Shown: positions 8,164 to 17,557, counted from the stretch's first letter. The stretch is 64,000 nt of DNA from Pseudozobellia thermophila (GCF_900141855.1 NZ_FQYU01000003.1:186001-250000), one strand, 5' to 3'. The notes: generated by a model from the letters alone, not told the origin. Made by a program: numbers and translations.

Positions 8164-8502
8164 ATGAAGGAGCAGATTTCATGGTCCGATTTTGAAAAAA
8201 TCGATATGCGGGTAGGAACGATCATCGCAGTAGAGGATTTTCCCAAGGCCCGGAATCCGGCGTATCGCGTACAGATTGATTTTGGGCCCGAAATAGGGGT
8301 GAAGAAATCATCGGCCCAGATAACCGTAAGGTACGACAAAGGTGATTTGATCGGCAAGCAGGTCGTCGCGGTGGTCAACTTTCCCAAAAAGCAAATTGCC
8401 GACTTTATGAGCGAATGTCTTGTTTTGGGGGCCGTTGAAGGGAAAGATGTGACACTCCTGCAACCCGGCTTCACTGTAAGGAACGGCCTTAAAATCTCAT
8501 GA
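8164..8502 (+). CDS. csaA: CsaA-type tRNA-binding domain protein (chaperone-like)
   Basis: 112 aa. It consists of a single OB-fold tRNA-binding domain: FEKIDMRVGTI, ARNPAYRVQIDFG, KSSAQIT and FMSECLVLG are the family landmarks. CsaA has been linked to protein export/chaperone activity and binds tRNA. I chose the ATG at 8164 because the family begins a few residues before the 'W.DFEKIDMRVG' segment; an upstream in-frame ATG at 8071 would add 31 unrelated residues. The next gene begins 4 bp after the stop, so they probably form an operon. Confidence 0.92.
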   Translation: MKEQISWSDFEKIDMRVGTIIAVEDFPKARNPAYRVQIDFGPEIGVKKSSAQITVRYDKGDLIGKQVVAVVNFPKKQIADFMSECLVLGAVEGKDVTLLQPGFTVRNGLKIS

Positions 8503-8506
8503 TTCC

Positions 8507-9427
8507 TTGAATGAACATCTCCTAGATAACGTCATACTCAACTTCGACTCACAGTCCCAGTGGATTTTGAACATCGCCTTGGCCTTGGTCATGTTCGGTA
8601 TTGCCCTAGAGATTTCCATTAACGATTTTAGGCGGCTTTTTAAAAGTCCGAAGGCCATATACACAGGTATTTTGTGCCAGTTCTTTCTGTTGCCGGCCCT
8701 GACCTTTGTCCTCGTCTTTTTTATCGAACCCTTGCCGAGCATTGCCATGGGCATGTTCATGGTGGCGGCATGTCCCGGGGGAAATGTATCCAATTTTATC
8801 ACCCATTTGGCCGGGGGCAATACGGCACTTTCGATCAGTTTAACGGCCGTATCCACTTTACTGGCCGTATTGATGACTCCCCTGAACCTGCAGTTTTGGG
8901 GCGAACTTTACGAACCGACTTCCATTATTCTCAGGGAGGTGGCCGTTTCGCCTTGGGAGATGTTGAAATTGGTTTTGTTGCTATTGGGCATTCCCTTGGT
9001 ATTGGGGGTTTGGCTCAACCATTTCAATGCGCCCCTGTCGGTCAAGGTGGGTAGGGTGCTAAAGTTGGTTTCCCTGCTCTTTTTCATCGTGTTGATCGTC
9101 GTGGCCCTGTACAACAATCGGGCTATTTTCGCCGACTATATCCTTTACGTTTTTTGGCTGGTGGTGTTGCACAATGTTTTGGCCTTTTTTACCGGTTTTT
9201 CGGTAGCTAAAATGATAGGTCTGTCTTCCCGCGACGTGCGTTCGATTACCATTGAGACCGGAATTCAAAACTCGGGATTGGGGCTATTGTTGATCTTTAC
9301 CTTTTTTGACGGTCTGGGGGGCATGGCCCTTTTGGCGGCTTTCTGGGGTGTTTGGCACTTGATTTCAGGCCTGTTACTGGCGGCATTCTGGGGCTATAGG
9401 CCCGTTAAAATAGAACGGTTGACTTGA
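8507..9427 (+). CDS. Bile acid:sodium symporter (BASS) family transporter
   Basis: 306 aa, about nine or ten hydrophobic spans. Landmarks are MFGIALEIS in the first spans, the conserved CPGGNVSN (~81-88), and GIQNSGLGLLL in the later crossover region. The family imports organic anions (bile acids, pyruvate, pantothenate and others) with Na+; the substrate is not readable. The start is TTG at 8507: no in-frame ATG exists before the first span, and the TTG follows the csaA stop by 4 bp. The stop overlaps the next gene's TTG (9424-9427). Confidence 0.9.
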   Translation: MNEHLLDNVILNFDSQSQWILNIALALVMFGIALEISINDFRRLFKSPKAIYTGILCQFFLLPALTFVLVFFIEPLPSIAMGMFMVAACPGGNVSNFITHLAGGNTALSISLTAVSTLLAVLMTPLNLQFWGELYEPTSIILREVAVSPWEMLKLVLLLLGIPLVLGVWLNHFNAPLSVKVGRVLKLVSLLFFIVLIVVALYNNRAIFADYILYVFWLVVLHNVLAFFTGFSVAKMIGLSSRDVRSITIETGIQNSGLGLLLIFTFFDGLGGMALLAAFWGVWHLISGLLLAAFWGYRPVKIERLT

Positions 9428-10467
9428 AAAATTTTGGGTATCGCTTATTGAAGGTCTCCATAAAGACCGCCTTACATCTCTACTTCGGCAAGATCCAGGT
9501 CCGCGGTCTGGAGCAGGTGCCCAAAAAGGGGCCGGTGCTTTTTTTGCCCAATCATCAGAATGCCTTGATGGATGTATTACTGATAGCCGTAGCCTGTAAT
9601 CGAAAGCCTTTTTTTCTGACCCGGTCCGATGTTTTTAAGATAACCGTCTTCAAGCGGTTTTTTTCCTTTCTGTTGATGATTCCCATTTATAGGATCCGCG
9701 ATGGAAGGGCAACCTTAAGGAACAATCAAGCCGTTTTTGATCATTGTGCCGATCTTTTTGGGCAAGGAAATGCCATTGTCATGTTTCCCGAGGCCAACCA
9801 CAACCTTAAACGCAGGGTCAGGAACTTGAGCAAGGGGTTTACCCGTGTTCTCTTCAATGCCATGGCCAAAGCGCCCGATCGGGATATCTATATGGTTCCT
9901 GTCGGACTGAACTACAGGCAGGCCGAGACCTTTCCCGATGAGGCGACGGTGTATTACGGCAGCCCCATTCTGGCAAACGACTTCCTTAAAGACAACGATA
10001 TACCAGGTTCGGTCATGGCGGCGAAAAAGGTAGTGTCGAATGCCTTAAAGACCTTGACGACCCATATTGAGGATGAAGAAAACTATGGGGCCATTGTCGA
10101 TGCGTTGCAAAAGGATGGAATCGATTTTATTGACCCGATGGCGGCCAACGCGGCCCAGAAAAATTTGGACATCCATAGAAAAAGAAGCACTGTGCCCAAA
10201 AAATCTTCGAAATTGATGAAGTGGGTGTTCTATCTGTTAAATTTTCCGGTACTTATGCTGTGGCGGCTTTGGGCAAAACCCAAGGTTTGGGAAATCGAGT
10301 TTATGTCGACACTTCGGTTTGCCTTTGCCATGGCCGTTTATCCCATATACTATACCGTGCTTGCCGGTGTTGCATACCTTTTGTTTGGTTTGATGGGTGC
10401 CGTGATATGGGTGTTGGCGACCTTTCTTTTCAATTTGGCCTATGTGAAGTTTTATAGGGGCGGATAG
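9424..10467 (+). CDS. 1-acylglycerol-3-phosphate-type acyltransferase (PlsC-like)
   Basis: 347 aa, membrane-associated. An acyltransferase domain is at ~25-230. The catalytic motif reads NHQNALMD (His44, Asp50), a spacing of five rather than the usual four residues between His and Asp. The second block is FPEANHN (121-127) in place of FPEG. Both variants recur, as I recall, in Bacteroidota members of this family. Hydrophobic spans follow near 250-340. It presumably acylates a glycerophospholipid precursor or related lipid. The TTG start overlaps the transporter's TGA, so translational coupling is likely. Confidence 0.85.
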   Translation: MKNFGYRLLKVSIKTALHLYFGKIQVRGLEQVPKKGPVLFLPNHQNALMDVLLIAVACNRKPFFLTRSDVFKITVFKRFFSFLLMIPIYRIRDGRATLRNNQAVFDHCADLFGQGNAIVMFPEANHNLKRRVRNLSKGFTRVLFNAMAKAPDRDIYMVPVGLNYRQAETFPDEATVYYGSPILANDFLKDNDIPGSVMAAKKVVSNALKTLTTHIEDEENYGAIVDALQKDGIDFIDPMAANAAQKNLDIHRKRSTVPKKSSKLMKWVFYLLNFPVLMLWRLWAKPKVWEIEFMSTLRFAFAMAVYPIYYTVLAGVAYLLFGLMGAVIWVLATFLFNLAYVKFYRGG

Positions 10468-10469
10468 GT

Positions 10470-12992
10470 TTACATCATTTCCCCAAAAAATATGGCGTTC
10501 ATCAACAGCTTGTTGGTTCCGTACCAAAAGGCCCTAAAATTCGTATTGTCGGTAAAGACCATCACCCGTCCCTTGCCCAGGCCCTGTACTTGAAACGGAA
10601 CGCTGTTGTTGAGCATTTTTAGGTTTTCTTCGGATATATAGCCGCTTAACAAGGCATTCGAAGTGTATTGGATGGGGTTGTTGTAACTGTTGGCATGGGG
10701 TTCGATGTAGATGTTGGTATTCCTGAAAAGCGGGAGTAGCTCGTGGGAGTAGCCAAAATTGATGGGGTGTGAAAGGTCGATCTTGGCTTCGAAAATGGCC
10801 CCTCCGGTCTGCTGGGCTCCCTTAAAATCGTTCTTTTCGCCGAATGAAACGTTCTTGGCCACCAAACTGTCCTTTCTCAATTTGAGGTCGATTAAACCGT
10901 TTCTGGTGAAAACCTCGGTGGCCGATCGGTAACCGATCAAAGTGCCTCCTGCCTTGACCCAATTTTTTAATTTGTTGATTCCGGCCTTCGTCAATGCCCT
11001 GGGATTGATACTGGGCACGATGATGTCGGTGTATTTGCCCAGGTCTACCGACTCTAAATAAGCAAGGTCCAATTTGGTCAGTTTCATGTGGTACCGGGTA
11101 TCGAACAAATGCCAAATTTCACCGGCATCATAAGGTCGTGTTCCCTTACCGACCAATAAGGCTGTTTTTTGTCGTTTTACGGGGTCGAAATCGCTGCTTC
11201 CCAGGTCGATGCCCTTGGCCAGCCCCGTTTCAACGGCCTTGATGTGTATCTTACATTCCCGGGCGACGGTTTTAAGAAGGCGGTGGATTTCCTCTGGGGG
11301 GTGGACTTGGTTTTGTACGGGGATCATTAGGGTGCCGTACCCATAGCTGTGTCCTTCTACGGTGAAACGATCCTTGGCCACCTTGACCCGCAGGTTCCTT
11401 TCAAGAATCATGTTGAGGGCCTTGGGAGCGTAATACCCGTTCCATTCGAAGAGATAGGCATATGTACTCGGGTTGTCGATACTGCCTTGGGGCGGGTCAA
11501 GTTCGGCAAGTTCATTGCCCAGATAGTGTAAAGAACGCAATTCGCTATAATCCATATTGAAGGCCAGGGGAAAGGTCCACGCCGAAATGTCATAGAATAT
11601 GCTATCGGTAAACGAGGTGCGTTTTTCGAACATCGCCTTGATCAAGCGGTGGTTTTTTTGGCCAAGGGGAACGATATAGCTATAGCCTTTTTTGTAGTCT
11701 TTTCCGTTGTATTTAAAATCGGCCTTGGGCTCGTAGAGTTTTATTTTGTGCCGGTACAGTATTTCGGCAAGGTGCCAGGTTCTCGCGGCATCTTTTGGGT
11801 CTCCGAACACTATGGCCTTTGTCCTGCCTATGGCCGATTCGAGTCCGACCTCCTCAAAAAAGCGTTGTTGGTACTTTAAGATCTTTACGCGCATCCCTTC
11901 CGCCGCCTTTAAGGTCGAAAGGGCGGCGACCATTTGGTTCTTGATGGTGAACGGAAAGGTGAGGAGTCCGTTTTCCGATTCTTGGGCATGGCCGCGCGAA
12001 CTGGCCTGTTCGAACAGAATTCCAATCCCTCCGTTGATGTCGGGAAAAGTGGAACCCTTGCCGTAGTAGTAATCGTCGTATTGTTCTTCCGAGAAATAAA
12101 GGGATCCGATTTTGTCAAAGGCCTCTGCGTGATAGCTGCCTATTTCGGCCGTTAGTACCTGGTTGGCCTTTGGCGTTAGCGGGTGTACCCTGGAGGGAAT
12201 ACCCGGTTGAAAAAAGAAAGTGGAGTTGGTGCCCATTTCGTGGTGGTCGGTAAGTATGTTGGGCATCCAGGAATGAAAAGTTTCGATACGGGCCCTGCTT
12301 TCGGGCAACTGGGCCGGAAGCCAGTCGCGGTTCATGTCGAACCAATAATGGTTGGTGCGGCCCCCGGGCCATACTTCGTGGTATTCCCTGTCATTGCTGT
12401 CAGGATTGCGCAGGATGCCTTTATGGGTGTTCGCCCAATGGGCAAAACGTTGGAGTCCGTCGGGGTTCAACGAGGGGTCAAGCAAGATGACCACCTCGTC
12501 CAACAATTTTTCAATTTCCGGTCCCTGGGCGGCGGCCAAGTAGTAGGCATAGGCCAGGGCAGCGTTCGAGCCACTGGGTTCGTTGCCGTGAATGGAGAAC
12601 CCCTGGTATACCACTATGGGCATGTTCGCTACATTTTTTGATGTACCGTCACCTTCGCTGAGCGCAAGGTGGTCCGACCTGATCTGATCGATATTTTGAT
12701 GGTTCTTTTCCGAGGTGATGGTCAGCAGCAAAAGGGGCCTTCCTTCAGCGGTTTCGCCCCGGTTCGCAAGGTGAATGCGATTGCTGGCCTTTGCGAGCGA
12801 GCGCATATAAAAAACCAGCTTGTCGTGTGTTATGTGCCATTCGCCTATTTCATGCCCGATGACTTGCCCAGGGGTAGGGGTCCGAGGATCGTATGTGGTA
12901 TTGTCGGGTAGATAATAGGCCAGGCCCACAGCTTCTTGGGCAGGCAAATTTTGTAGAACGGCAAGGGTGAAGACCAAGAGTAAGGCTCGCAT
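10470..12992 (-). CDS. M14-family zinc carboxypeptidase, exported, large
   Basis: 840 aa with a signal peptide (1-19, ending LPAQ). The N-terminal peptidase M14 domain holds the zinc ligands His135 and Glu138 (SIHGNEPSG), NPDG at 176-179, the Asn221-Arg222 pair in NRDW, a His in LTDHHEM at 248-253, and FEQASSRG further on, the segment where the catalytic Glu is expected. The C-terminal third (~600 onward, with RPYDAGEIWHL and INPRALTKAGINKLKNWV) resembles a glutamine-amidotransferase-like or sugar-binding accessory fold. It probably trims peptides outside the cytoplasm. Single gene, convergent with the acyltransferase gene only 2 bp away. Confidence 0.92.
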   Translation of the reverse strand: MRALLLVFTLAVLQNLPAQEAVGLAYYLPDNTTYDPRTPTPGQVIGHEIGEWHITHDKLVFYMRSLAKASNRIHLANRGETAEGRPLLLLTITSEKNHQNIDQIRSDHLALSEGDGTSKNVANMPIVVYQGFSIHGNEPSGSNAALAYAYYLAAAQGPEIEKLLDEVVILLDPSLNPDGLQRFAHWANTHKGILRNPDSNDREYHEVWPGGRTNHYWFDMNRDWLPAQLPESRARIETFHSWMPNILTDHHEMGTNSTFFFQPGIPSRVHPLTPKANQVLTAEIGSYHAEAFDKIGSLYFSEEQYDDYYYGKGSTFPDINGGIGILFEQASSRGHAQESENGLLTFPFTIKNQMVAALSTLKAAEGMRVKILKYQQRFFEEVGLESAIGRTKAIVFGDPKDAARTWHLAEILYRHKIKLYEPKADFKYNGKDYKKGYSYIVPLGQKNHRLIKAMFEKRTSFTDSIFYDISAWTFPLAFNMDYSELRSLHYLGNELAELDPPQGSIDNPSTYAYLFEWNGYYAPKALNMILERNLRVKVAKDRFTVEGHSYGYGTLMIPVQNQVHPPEEIHRLLKTVARECKIHIKAVETGLAKGIDLGSSDFDPVKRQKTALLVGKGTRPYDAGEIWHLFDTRYHMKLTKLDLAYLESVDLGKYTDIIVPSINPRALTKAGINKLKNWVKAGGTLIGYRSATEVFTRNGLIDLKLRKDSLVAKNVSFGEKNDFKGAQQTGGAIFEAKIDLSHPINFGYSHELLPLFRNTNIYIEPHANSYNNPIQYTSNALLSGYISEENLKMLNNSVPFQVQGLGKGRVMVFTDNTNFRAFWYGTNKLLMNAIFFGEMM

Positions 12993-13073
12993 AGGGTGTG
13001 GATTTGCTTATAAATGTAATAAATCCGACCCAATGAAGGCTTGGGAGGGGCACAGATCGACCCGAAGGGGCCT

Positions 13074-13105
13074 AAAAACAAAAACGGCCCTGGGCGGGCC
13101 GTTTT
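13074..13105 (-). terminator. Intrinsic terminator of the PUR-family gene
   Basis: AAAACGGCCC (13081-13090) and GGGCCGTTTT (13096-13105) form a 10-bp stem with a 5-nt loop. On the minus strand it is followed by T-rich sequence (complement of 13074-13085). It lies 20 nt after the stop. Confidence 0.88.
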
Positions 13106-13124
13106 ATAAATAGGAGCTTTTTCC

Positions 13125-13505
13125 CTAAATATCGTCGAAGCTTACATCGGTAAAGCTGTCCGTGGTTTTTACTTCCCCGTTCTGTACGGGTAGTGCCTCT
13201 TCCTCTTTCTTAAAGTCTTTTTGATGGCGCTCTGAGATGACTTCGGTACCTTTTTCTGCTATAATGTAGTCCATCATCTCTTCGACATTTTCCCTAAAAG
13301 CGGTAAAATCTTCTTTGTAAAGGTAGATCTTGTGCTTTTTATAATGGAAGGAACCATCCTCGTGCGTGAATTTTTTGCTCTCGGTTATGGTTAAATAATA
13401 ATCACCGGCCTTGGTACTTCTAACATCAAAAAAATAGGTTCTTCTTCCCGCTCGTAAAACTTTGGAATAAATCTCCTCTTGTTCCATTGAATCTTTTTCG
13501 CTCAT
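13125..13505 (-). CDS. PUR-family (DUF3276) nucleic-acid-binding protein
   Basis: 126 aa. A single PUR repeat-like beta-beta-beta-beta-alpha unit: KVLRAGRRTYFFDVRSTK, DYYLTITESKK, KHKIYLYKEDFTAF, then an acidic tail. Bacterial PUR proteins bind single-stranded DNA/RNA. DUF3276 members are near-universal in Bacteroidota and probably have an RNA or DNA housekeeping role. The start at 13505 gives MSEKDSMEQEEIYSK; MEQEE six codons later is an alternative. Single gene with its own terminator. Confidence 0.9.
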   Translation of the reverse strand: MSEKDSMEQEEIYSKVLRAGRRTYFFDVRSTKAGDYYLTITESKKFTHEDGSFHYKKHKIYLYKEDFTAFRENVEEMMDYIIAEKGTEVISERHQKDFKKEEEALPVQNGEVKTTDSFTDVSFDDI

Positions 13506-13578
13506 CTCTTATTTTCGTGTATAGTTAATAGTTAATCTACCAAAAATGTAAAAAAAATGGGAATACGGCAACTATTTT

Positions 13579-15333
13579 CTAATTTTCTTTCTCAGAGAGT
13601 TGGGTAGCGTAAAGATTTTTGTAATAGCCGTTTTGGGCATTCAATTGTTCGTGGGTACCTTCTTGTAGAAGCCTGCCATCTTCAAGGACCAAAACCTTGT
13701 CGGCATTTTTGGCCGAAGAGACCCGATGGCTTACGATCAAGGTGGTCTTTTGTTGCGAAGCCTTTTTGAGGTTGTTGAGTATTTCTTCCTCGGTTTCGGT
13801 ATCCACGGCCGATAGGCAGTCGTCGAACAGATAGATTTCGGGGTCTTTCAACAGGGCGCGGGCGATGGAGATCCGTTGCTTTTGGCCACCGCTCAAGGTA
13901 ATGCCGCGTTCGCCCAAGACCGTGTCGTAGCCTTTGGAAAAGCCCTTGATGTTTTCGTGGACTACGGCATTCGTGGCCGCCTCTACCACTTCTTCGTCGG
14001 TAGCGTCTTCCTTGCCGAACTTGATGTTGTTCTTTATGGTGTCGGAAAACAAAAATGCATCTTGGGGGACCGCCCCTATCGCCTTGCGAAGGCTGTTGAC
14101 GTTGAGTTCCTTGATGGGAACGTCGTCTATCAAAATCTCGCCGGAGCTTACGTCGTAAAGACGGGCCACCAAATCGAGTATCGTTGATTTTCCGGAGCCG
14201 GTCTTGCCCAGAATGGCAACCGTTTCACCGGCATTGATGGTAAACGATATGTTTTTCAGGGCCGTTATGTTGGTGTCTTCATAGGTAAAGCTCACGTTCT
14301 TGAACTCTATTTTTCCGACTATGGGGGTGTCTTTGTCGACACTGTTCCGTATGTCGGCACTTTCCTGTAAAAACTCATTGATGCGTTTTTGCGAGGCCTC
14401 GGCCCGTTGAACGATCGATGTCAGCCATCCGATAATGGCCACGGGCCAGGTGAGCATGTTCACATAGATGATGAATTCGGCAATTACGCCATACGATTCT
14501 ATTTCGCCGTTCAGATACTGGCGGCCGCCGATATAGATGACAAAAATATTACTGACCCCGATAAGCAGGATCATTAGGGGAAAGAACCAGGCGTTGACCT
14601 TGGCCAGGGCCATACTCTTGTTCTTGCCCTCGATCGCCAATTGGGTCAGGTCGCTGTTGGTCTGGGGTTCGAGGGCATAGGCCTTTATGACCGAAACTCC
14701 CGAAAAAACCTCTTGGGTAAAGGTCGATAGGGTCGAGAGGTATTGCTGAACGACCGTACTGCGCTGGTGGATTACCTTGCTGATCTTATAAATGAGGACC
14801 GATAGGATGGGCAAGGGAATAAGGGTATAGGCCGCCAAGGTAGGGGCCGTCAGAAACATAATGGGTATGATACAGGCAAAAAGGGTGAGCGTATTGATGC
14901 CGTACATCAATGCGGGACCGGCATACATACGTACTTGGCTCACATCCTCGCTTATCCGGTTCATCAGGTCGCCGGTGCGGTTTCTCTTGTAGAAATTTAG
15001 GCTCAACAGTTGGTAATGGTCGAAAATTTCGTTCTTCAGGTCGTACTCGATATAGCGCGATACATTGATAATCGTCTGTCGCATCAAAAAGGTGAAGACA
15101 CCCGATAAAAGGGCCGCGCCCACTATGATCAAGATATACTCCATCAACAGTTCCTTGGCCGTCGATTCGGCTATTTTGGAGGCCATAAAATCTTCGATGA
15201 CCCCTATCGACTGTTTTACGTACGAGGGCATTACCAATTGAAGTATCCGGGCGACTATGGTGATGAATAGACCGATGACAAGTTTCCGCCAGTATTTTTT
15301 GAAATATTTGTTGAGGTGCTTGAGTTCCTTCAT
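13579..15333 (-). CDS. ABC exporter half-transporter (MsbA/MdlB type)
   Basis: 584 aa. A type-1 exporter membrane domain (~15-310, six spans) is fused to an ATPase domain (~340-584). Walker A is GKTGSGKST (376-384), the Q-loop is near 424, the signature is LSGGQKQR (480-487), Walker B is IYLFDDCLSAVD (500-511) and the H-loop is in SHRVSS. The residue after the Walker B Asp is Asp, not the usual catalytic Glu. This is typical of the degenerate site in heterodimeric exporters, yet no partner gene is adjacent. Candidate cargo: lipid or drug-like molecules. The long spacer upstream is shared with divergent nusB. Confidence 0.93.
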   Translation of the reverse strand: MKELKHLNKYFKKYWRKLVIGLFITIVARILQLVMPSYVKQSIGVIEDFMASKIAESTAKELLMEYILIIVGAALLSGVFTFLMRQTIINVSRYIEYDLKNEIFDHYQLLSLNFYKRNRTGDLMNRISEDVSQVRMYAGPALMYGINTLTLFACIIPIMFLTAPTLAAYTLIPLPILSVLIYKISKVIHQRSTVVQQYLSTLSTFTQEVFSGVSVIKAYALEPQTNSDLTQLAIEGKNKSMALAKVNAWFFPLMILLIGVSNIFVIYIGGRQYLNGEIESYGVIAEFIIYVNMLTWPVAIIGWLTSIVQRAEASQKRINEFLQESADIRNSVDKDTPIVGKIEFKNVSFTYEDTNITALKNISFTINAGETVAILGKTGSGKSTILDLVARLYDVSSGEILIDDVPIKELNVNSLRKAIGAVPQDAFLFSDTIKNNIKFGKEDATDEEVVEAATNAVVHENIKGFSKGYDTVLGERGITLSGGQKQRISIARALLKDPEIYLFDDCLSAVDTETEEEILNNLKKASQQKTTLIVSHRVSSAKNADKVLVLEDGRLLQEGTHEQLNAQNGYYKNLYATQLSEKEN

Positions 15334-15578
15334 CTAAATGGGTTGGCTAATGCACAGGGCTGTTTCAGCAATGTGCCAAAGATAGGGCTTTGTACCAAAA
15401 GTGAATGTTATAAAATACATAAGGTATCCTATTAAACCGGCAATGGGGATGGGGGCTATACTTACGACCGATGAACAAAGGGGGGCAGGGAAGGGGAATC
15501 TTCGTACGCCACCTGGCCCATGGCCAAAAGTTTTCTTTTTTTAAGGAAGATATGCCCGTCGCTTTGTCCTTTTATTGT

Positions 15579-15586
15579 TATTTTTG
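15579..15586 (+). promoter_or_regulatory. -7 promoter element (TATTTTTG) of nusB
   Basis: TATTTTTG fits TAnnTTTG and ends 44 nt before the nusB ATG. The rest of the 15334-15630 spacer shows no gene. No correctly spaced -33 TTG was found. Confidence 0.4.
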
Positions 15587-15630
15587 CGGCGTGAAAGCCC
15601 ATACTAACACCAATACAAAAGTTCTTTAAC

Positions 15631-16578
15631 ATGCTAACACGTAGGCACATCAGGGTAAAGGTAATGCAGTGTATATATGCCCTGACCCAGTCAAAAGACG
15701 ATTCCTTGGAAAAGCAGGAGAAATTCTTGCGCTACAGCATCGATAGCATGTACACCCTTTATTTATTGATTTTAAGCTTGTTTATTGAACTCCATCAACG
15801 GGCTTCGGAACAGCTTACGCTCTCGTCAAAAAAATATTTGGCCTCCGACTCCGACCAATTTCCGGACCAGGAAAAATTCGTGAACAATAAGGTGCTGCTT
15901 CAAATCGCGAACAACGAGGCCCTGAAGGCGGAACTGAAAAAGCGAAAGTTGAATAACTGGTATTTGAACGATGAGTATGTCCGCTTGGTTTATAAGGATA
16001 TGGTAGAAAGTCCCCAATATAAGTCCTATATGAAAGCCACTTCCCATGACTATGACGGGGACAGGGAGTTTATGATTACCTTGTTCAAGGATATTATCGC
16101 CCCCAACGAGAAAATCTACGATTATTTTGAAGACGACAAACTTACTTGGGTAGACGATTTTCCAATAGTCAACACCTTTATCCTTAAGCGCTTAAAAAAG
16201 GTAAAGGAAAGCCATCCGTCCAGTTTTTTCCTTCCGCGGTTGCTCAAGGACGACGACGATATGCAATTCGCCCAAAAACTCTTGGGTAAAACCTTGTTGA
16301 ACGATGCCCAACTGACCAAGGAAATAGAGGGCAAGACCCCGAATTGGGACAAGGACCGTATTGCCGATATCGATGCCATATTGCTGAAGATGGCCATCTG
16401 CGAGCTTTTGAATTTTCCTTCCATACCCGAGAAGGTGACCATCAACGAGGCACTCGAAATAGCCAAGGAGTATTCAACCCCTAAAAGCAGCATTTTTATC
16501 AACGGTATATTGGATAAACTGGTCAAGGAGTATAAGGCTACCGGCAAGCTTAACAAAATTGGTAGGGGACTAATGTAA
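15631..16578 (+). CDS. nusB: Transcription antitermination factor NusB (long Bacteroidota form)
   Basis: 315 aa. The opening RRHIRVKVMQCIYAL (4-18) is the NusB first helix. A lineage-specific middle segment of ~160 residues separates it from the conserved C-terminal half (LLNDAQLTKEIEGKTPNWD, ADIDAILLKMAICELLNFP, VTINEALEIAKEYSTPKSS, FINGILDKLV). Canonical NusB is ~140 aa, so this is the extended form normal for Bacteroidota. It acts with NusE/S10 on rRNA antitermination. It leads the nusB-DUF1573-yajC group, although 139 bp separate it from the next gene, which could have its own promoter. Confidence 0.95.
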   Translation: MLTRRHIRVKVMQCIYALTQSKDDSLEKQEKFLRYSIDSMYTLYLLILSLFIELHQRASEQLTLSSKKYLASDSDQFPDQEKFVNNKVLLQIANNEALKAELKKRKLNNWYLNDEYVRLVYKDMVESPQYKSYMKATSHDYDGDREFMITLFKDIIAPNEKIYDYFEDDKLTWVDDFPIVNTFILKRLKKVKESHPSSFFLPRLLKDDDDMQFAQKLLGKTLLNDAQLTKEIEGKTPNWDKDRIADIDAILLKMAICELLNFPSIPEKVTINEALEIAKEYSTPKSSIFINGILDKLVKEYKATGKLNKIGRGLM

Positions 16579-16717
16579 TTTTTGGCCGAAATCGACGTTG
16601 GCATTAAATAAGTCGGAAAAACGTTTTCCCCAGTGTAAAACGTCTTTTCTTTGGCCGTATTGGCCAATGGGATATTAATTAATTCATTAATTTTGCAGGT
16701 AAAATAAAATTTCAACC

Positions 16718-17191
16718 ATGAAAAAAGCACTTTTGACTTTAAGTGTATTTTCCATCTTGGCCTTTGTGTCATGTAAAGAAAATGCATCTAGCAAAGTAAA
16801 ATCCGATAATGTAGCCGAGGCGGCCCAAAGGGACGAGGCCGGCAAACAGGTACCCGTTATGACCTTCGAAAAGGAAGAGCACGACTTTGGTACCATAGAA
16901 CAGGGCACTCCACAAGAGACCATTTTCAAGTTTACCAATACCGGTAACGCTCCCTTGATCATAACCAGTGCCACAAGCTCATGTGGTTGTACGGTTCCCG
17001 ACCCTCCAAAAGATCCCATCGCCCCGGGCGAAGAGGGAGAACTATTGGTCAAGTTCAACGGATCGGGCCAAAATCAGGTCACCAAGACCATTACCGTTAA
17101 CGCCAATACCGAGAAAGGTTCTGAAATATTGCGTATAAAGGCTTTTGTAAATCCTAAAGGAGCCGCTCCCGTAGGGCCGGTATCCAAATAA
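16718..17191 (+). CDS. DUF1573 lipoprotein
   Basis: 157 aa. The lipoprotein leader ends FVSC with Cys19. The DUF1573 Ig-like domain spans ~45-145 and carries the hallmark HDFGTIEQGT, KFTNTGNAPLII, SSCGCTVP and PGEEGEL segments. This fold is widespread in Bacteroidota envelopes and resembles ASH/MSP-type beta sandwiches; its partner is unknown. A TAATTTTG element at 16688-16695, ending 22 nt before the ATG, could drive it separately from nusB. yajC follows by 23 bp. Confidence 0.93.
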   Translation: MKKALLTLSVFSILAFVSCKENASSKVKSDNVAEAAQRDEAGKQVPVMTFEKEEHDFGTIEQGTPQETIFKFTNTGNAPLIITSATSSCGCTVPDPPKDPIAPGEEGELLVKFNGSGQNQVTKTITVNANTEKGSEILRIKAFVNPKGAAPVGPVSK

Positions 17192-17214
17192 TAAAAGTTA
17201 AATAAGATAAAACT

Positions 17215-17502
17215 ATGGGCGATATTGGCCAGTTTCTTCCGATGATATTGATTTTTGTGGTGGCGTATTTTTTTATGATACGCCCCCAAATGAAACGTCA
17301 GAAGGACGAAAAGAAATTCATAGCGGAATTAAAACGCGGAGATAGGGTAGTAACGAAAAGCGGACTTCATGGCAAGATAATGGACCTCAATGATAAGGAT
17401 GCCACCTGCGTCTTGGAGACCATGGCCGGAAAATTGAAGTTTGACCGCTCCGCCATTTCCATGGAAATGAGCAAAAAACTCAATACTCCCGAAAAAAAAT
17501 AA
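17215..17502 (+). CDS. yajC: Preprotein translocase subunit YajC
   Basis: 95 aa. A single N-terminal span (FLPMILIFVVAYFFMIRPQM, 8-27) is followed by the cytosolic YajC domain (KKFIAELKRGDRVVTKSGL, GKI, VLE). It associates with SecDF and the holotranslocon at the inner membrane. Length and layout are standard. It follows the DUF1573 gene by 23 bp and is closed by a strong terminator. The coaE/YbbR genes that often continue this group in related genomes are absent here. Confidence 0.97.
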   Translation: MGDIGQFLPMILIFVVAYFFMIRPQMKRQKDEKKFIAELKRGDRVVTKSGLHGKIMDLNDKDATCVLETMAGKLKFDRSAISMEMSKKLNTPEKK

Positions 17503-17523
17503 GCCCTATTCCGATAGGCGAAA

Positions 17524-17557
17524 AAAGCACCGCTAAAGTTAGCGGTGCTTTTTTTAT
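17524..17557 (+). terminator. Intrinsic terminator after yajC
   Basis: AAAGCACCGCT (17524-17534) and AGCGGTGCTTT (17541-17551) form an 11-bp perfect stem with a 6-nt loop, followed by a T run. It lies 21 nt after the yajC stop. Confidence 0.92.
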
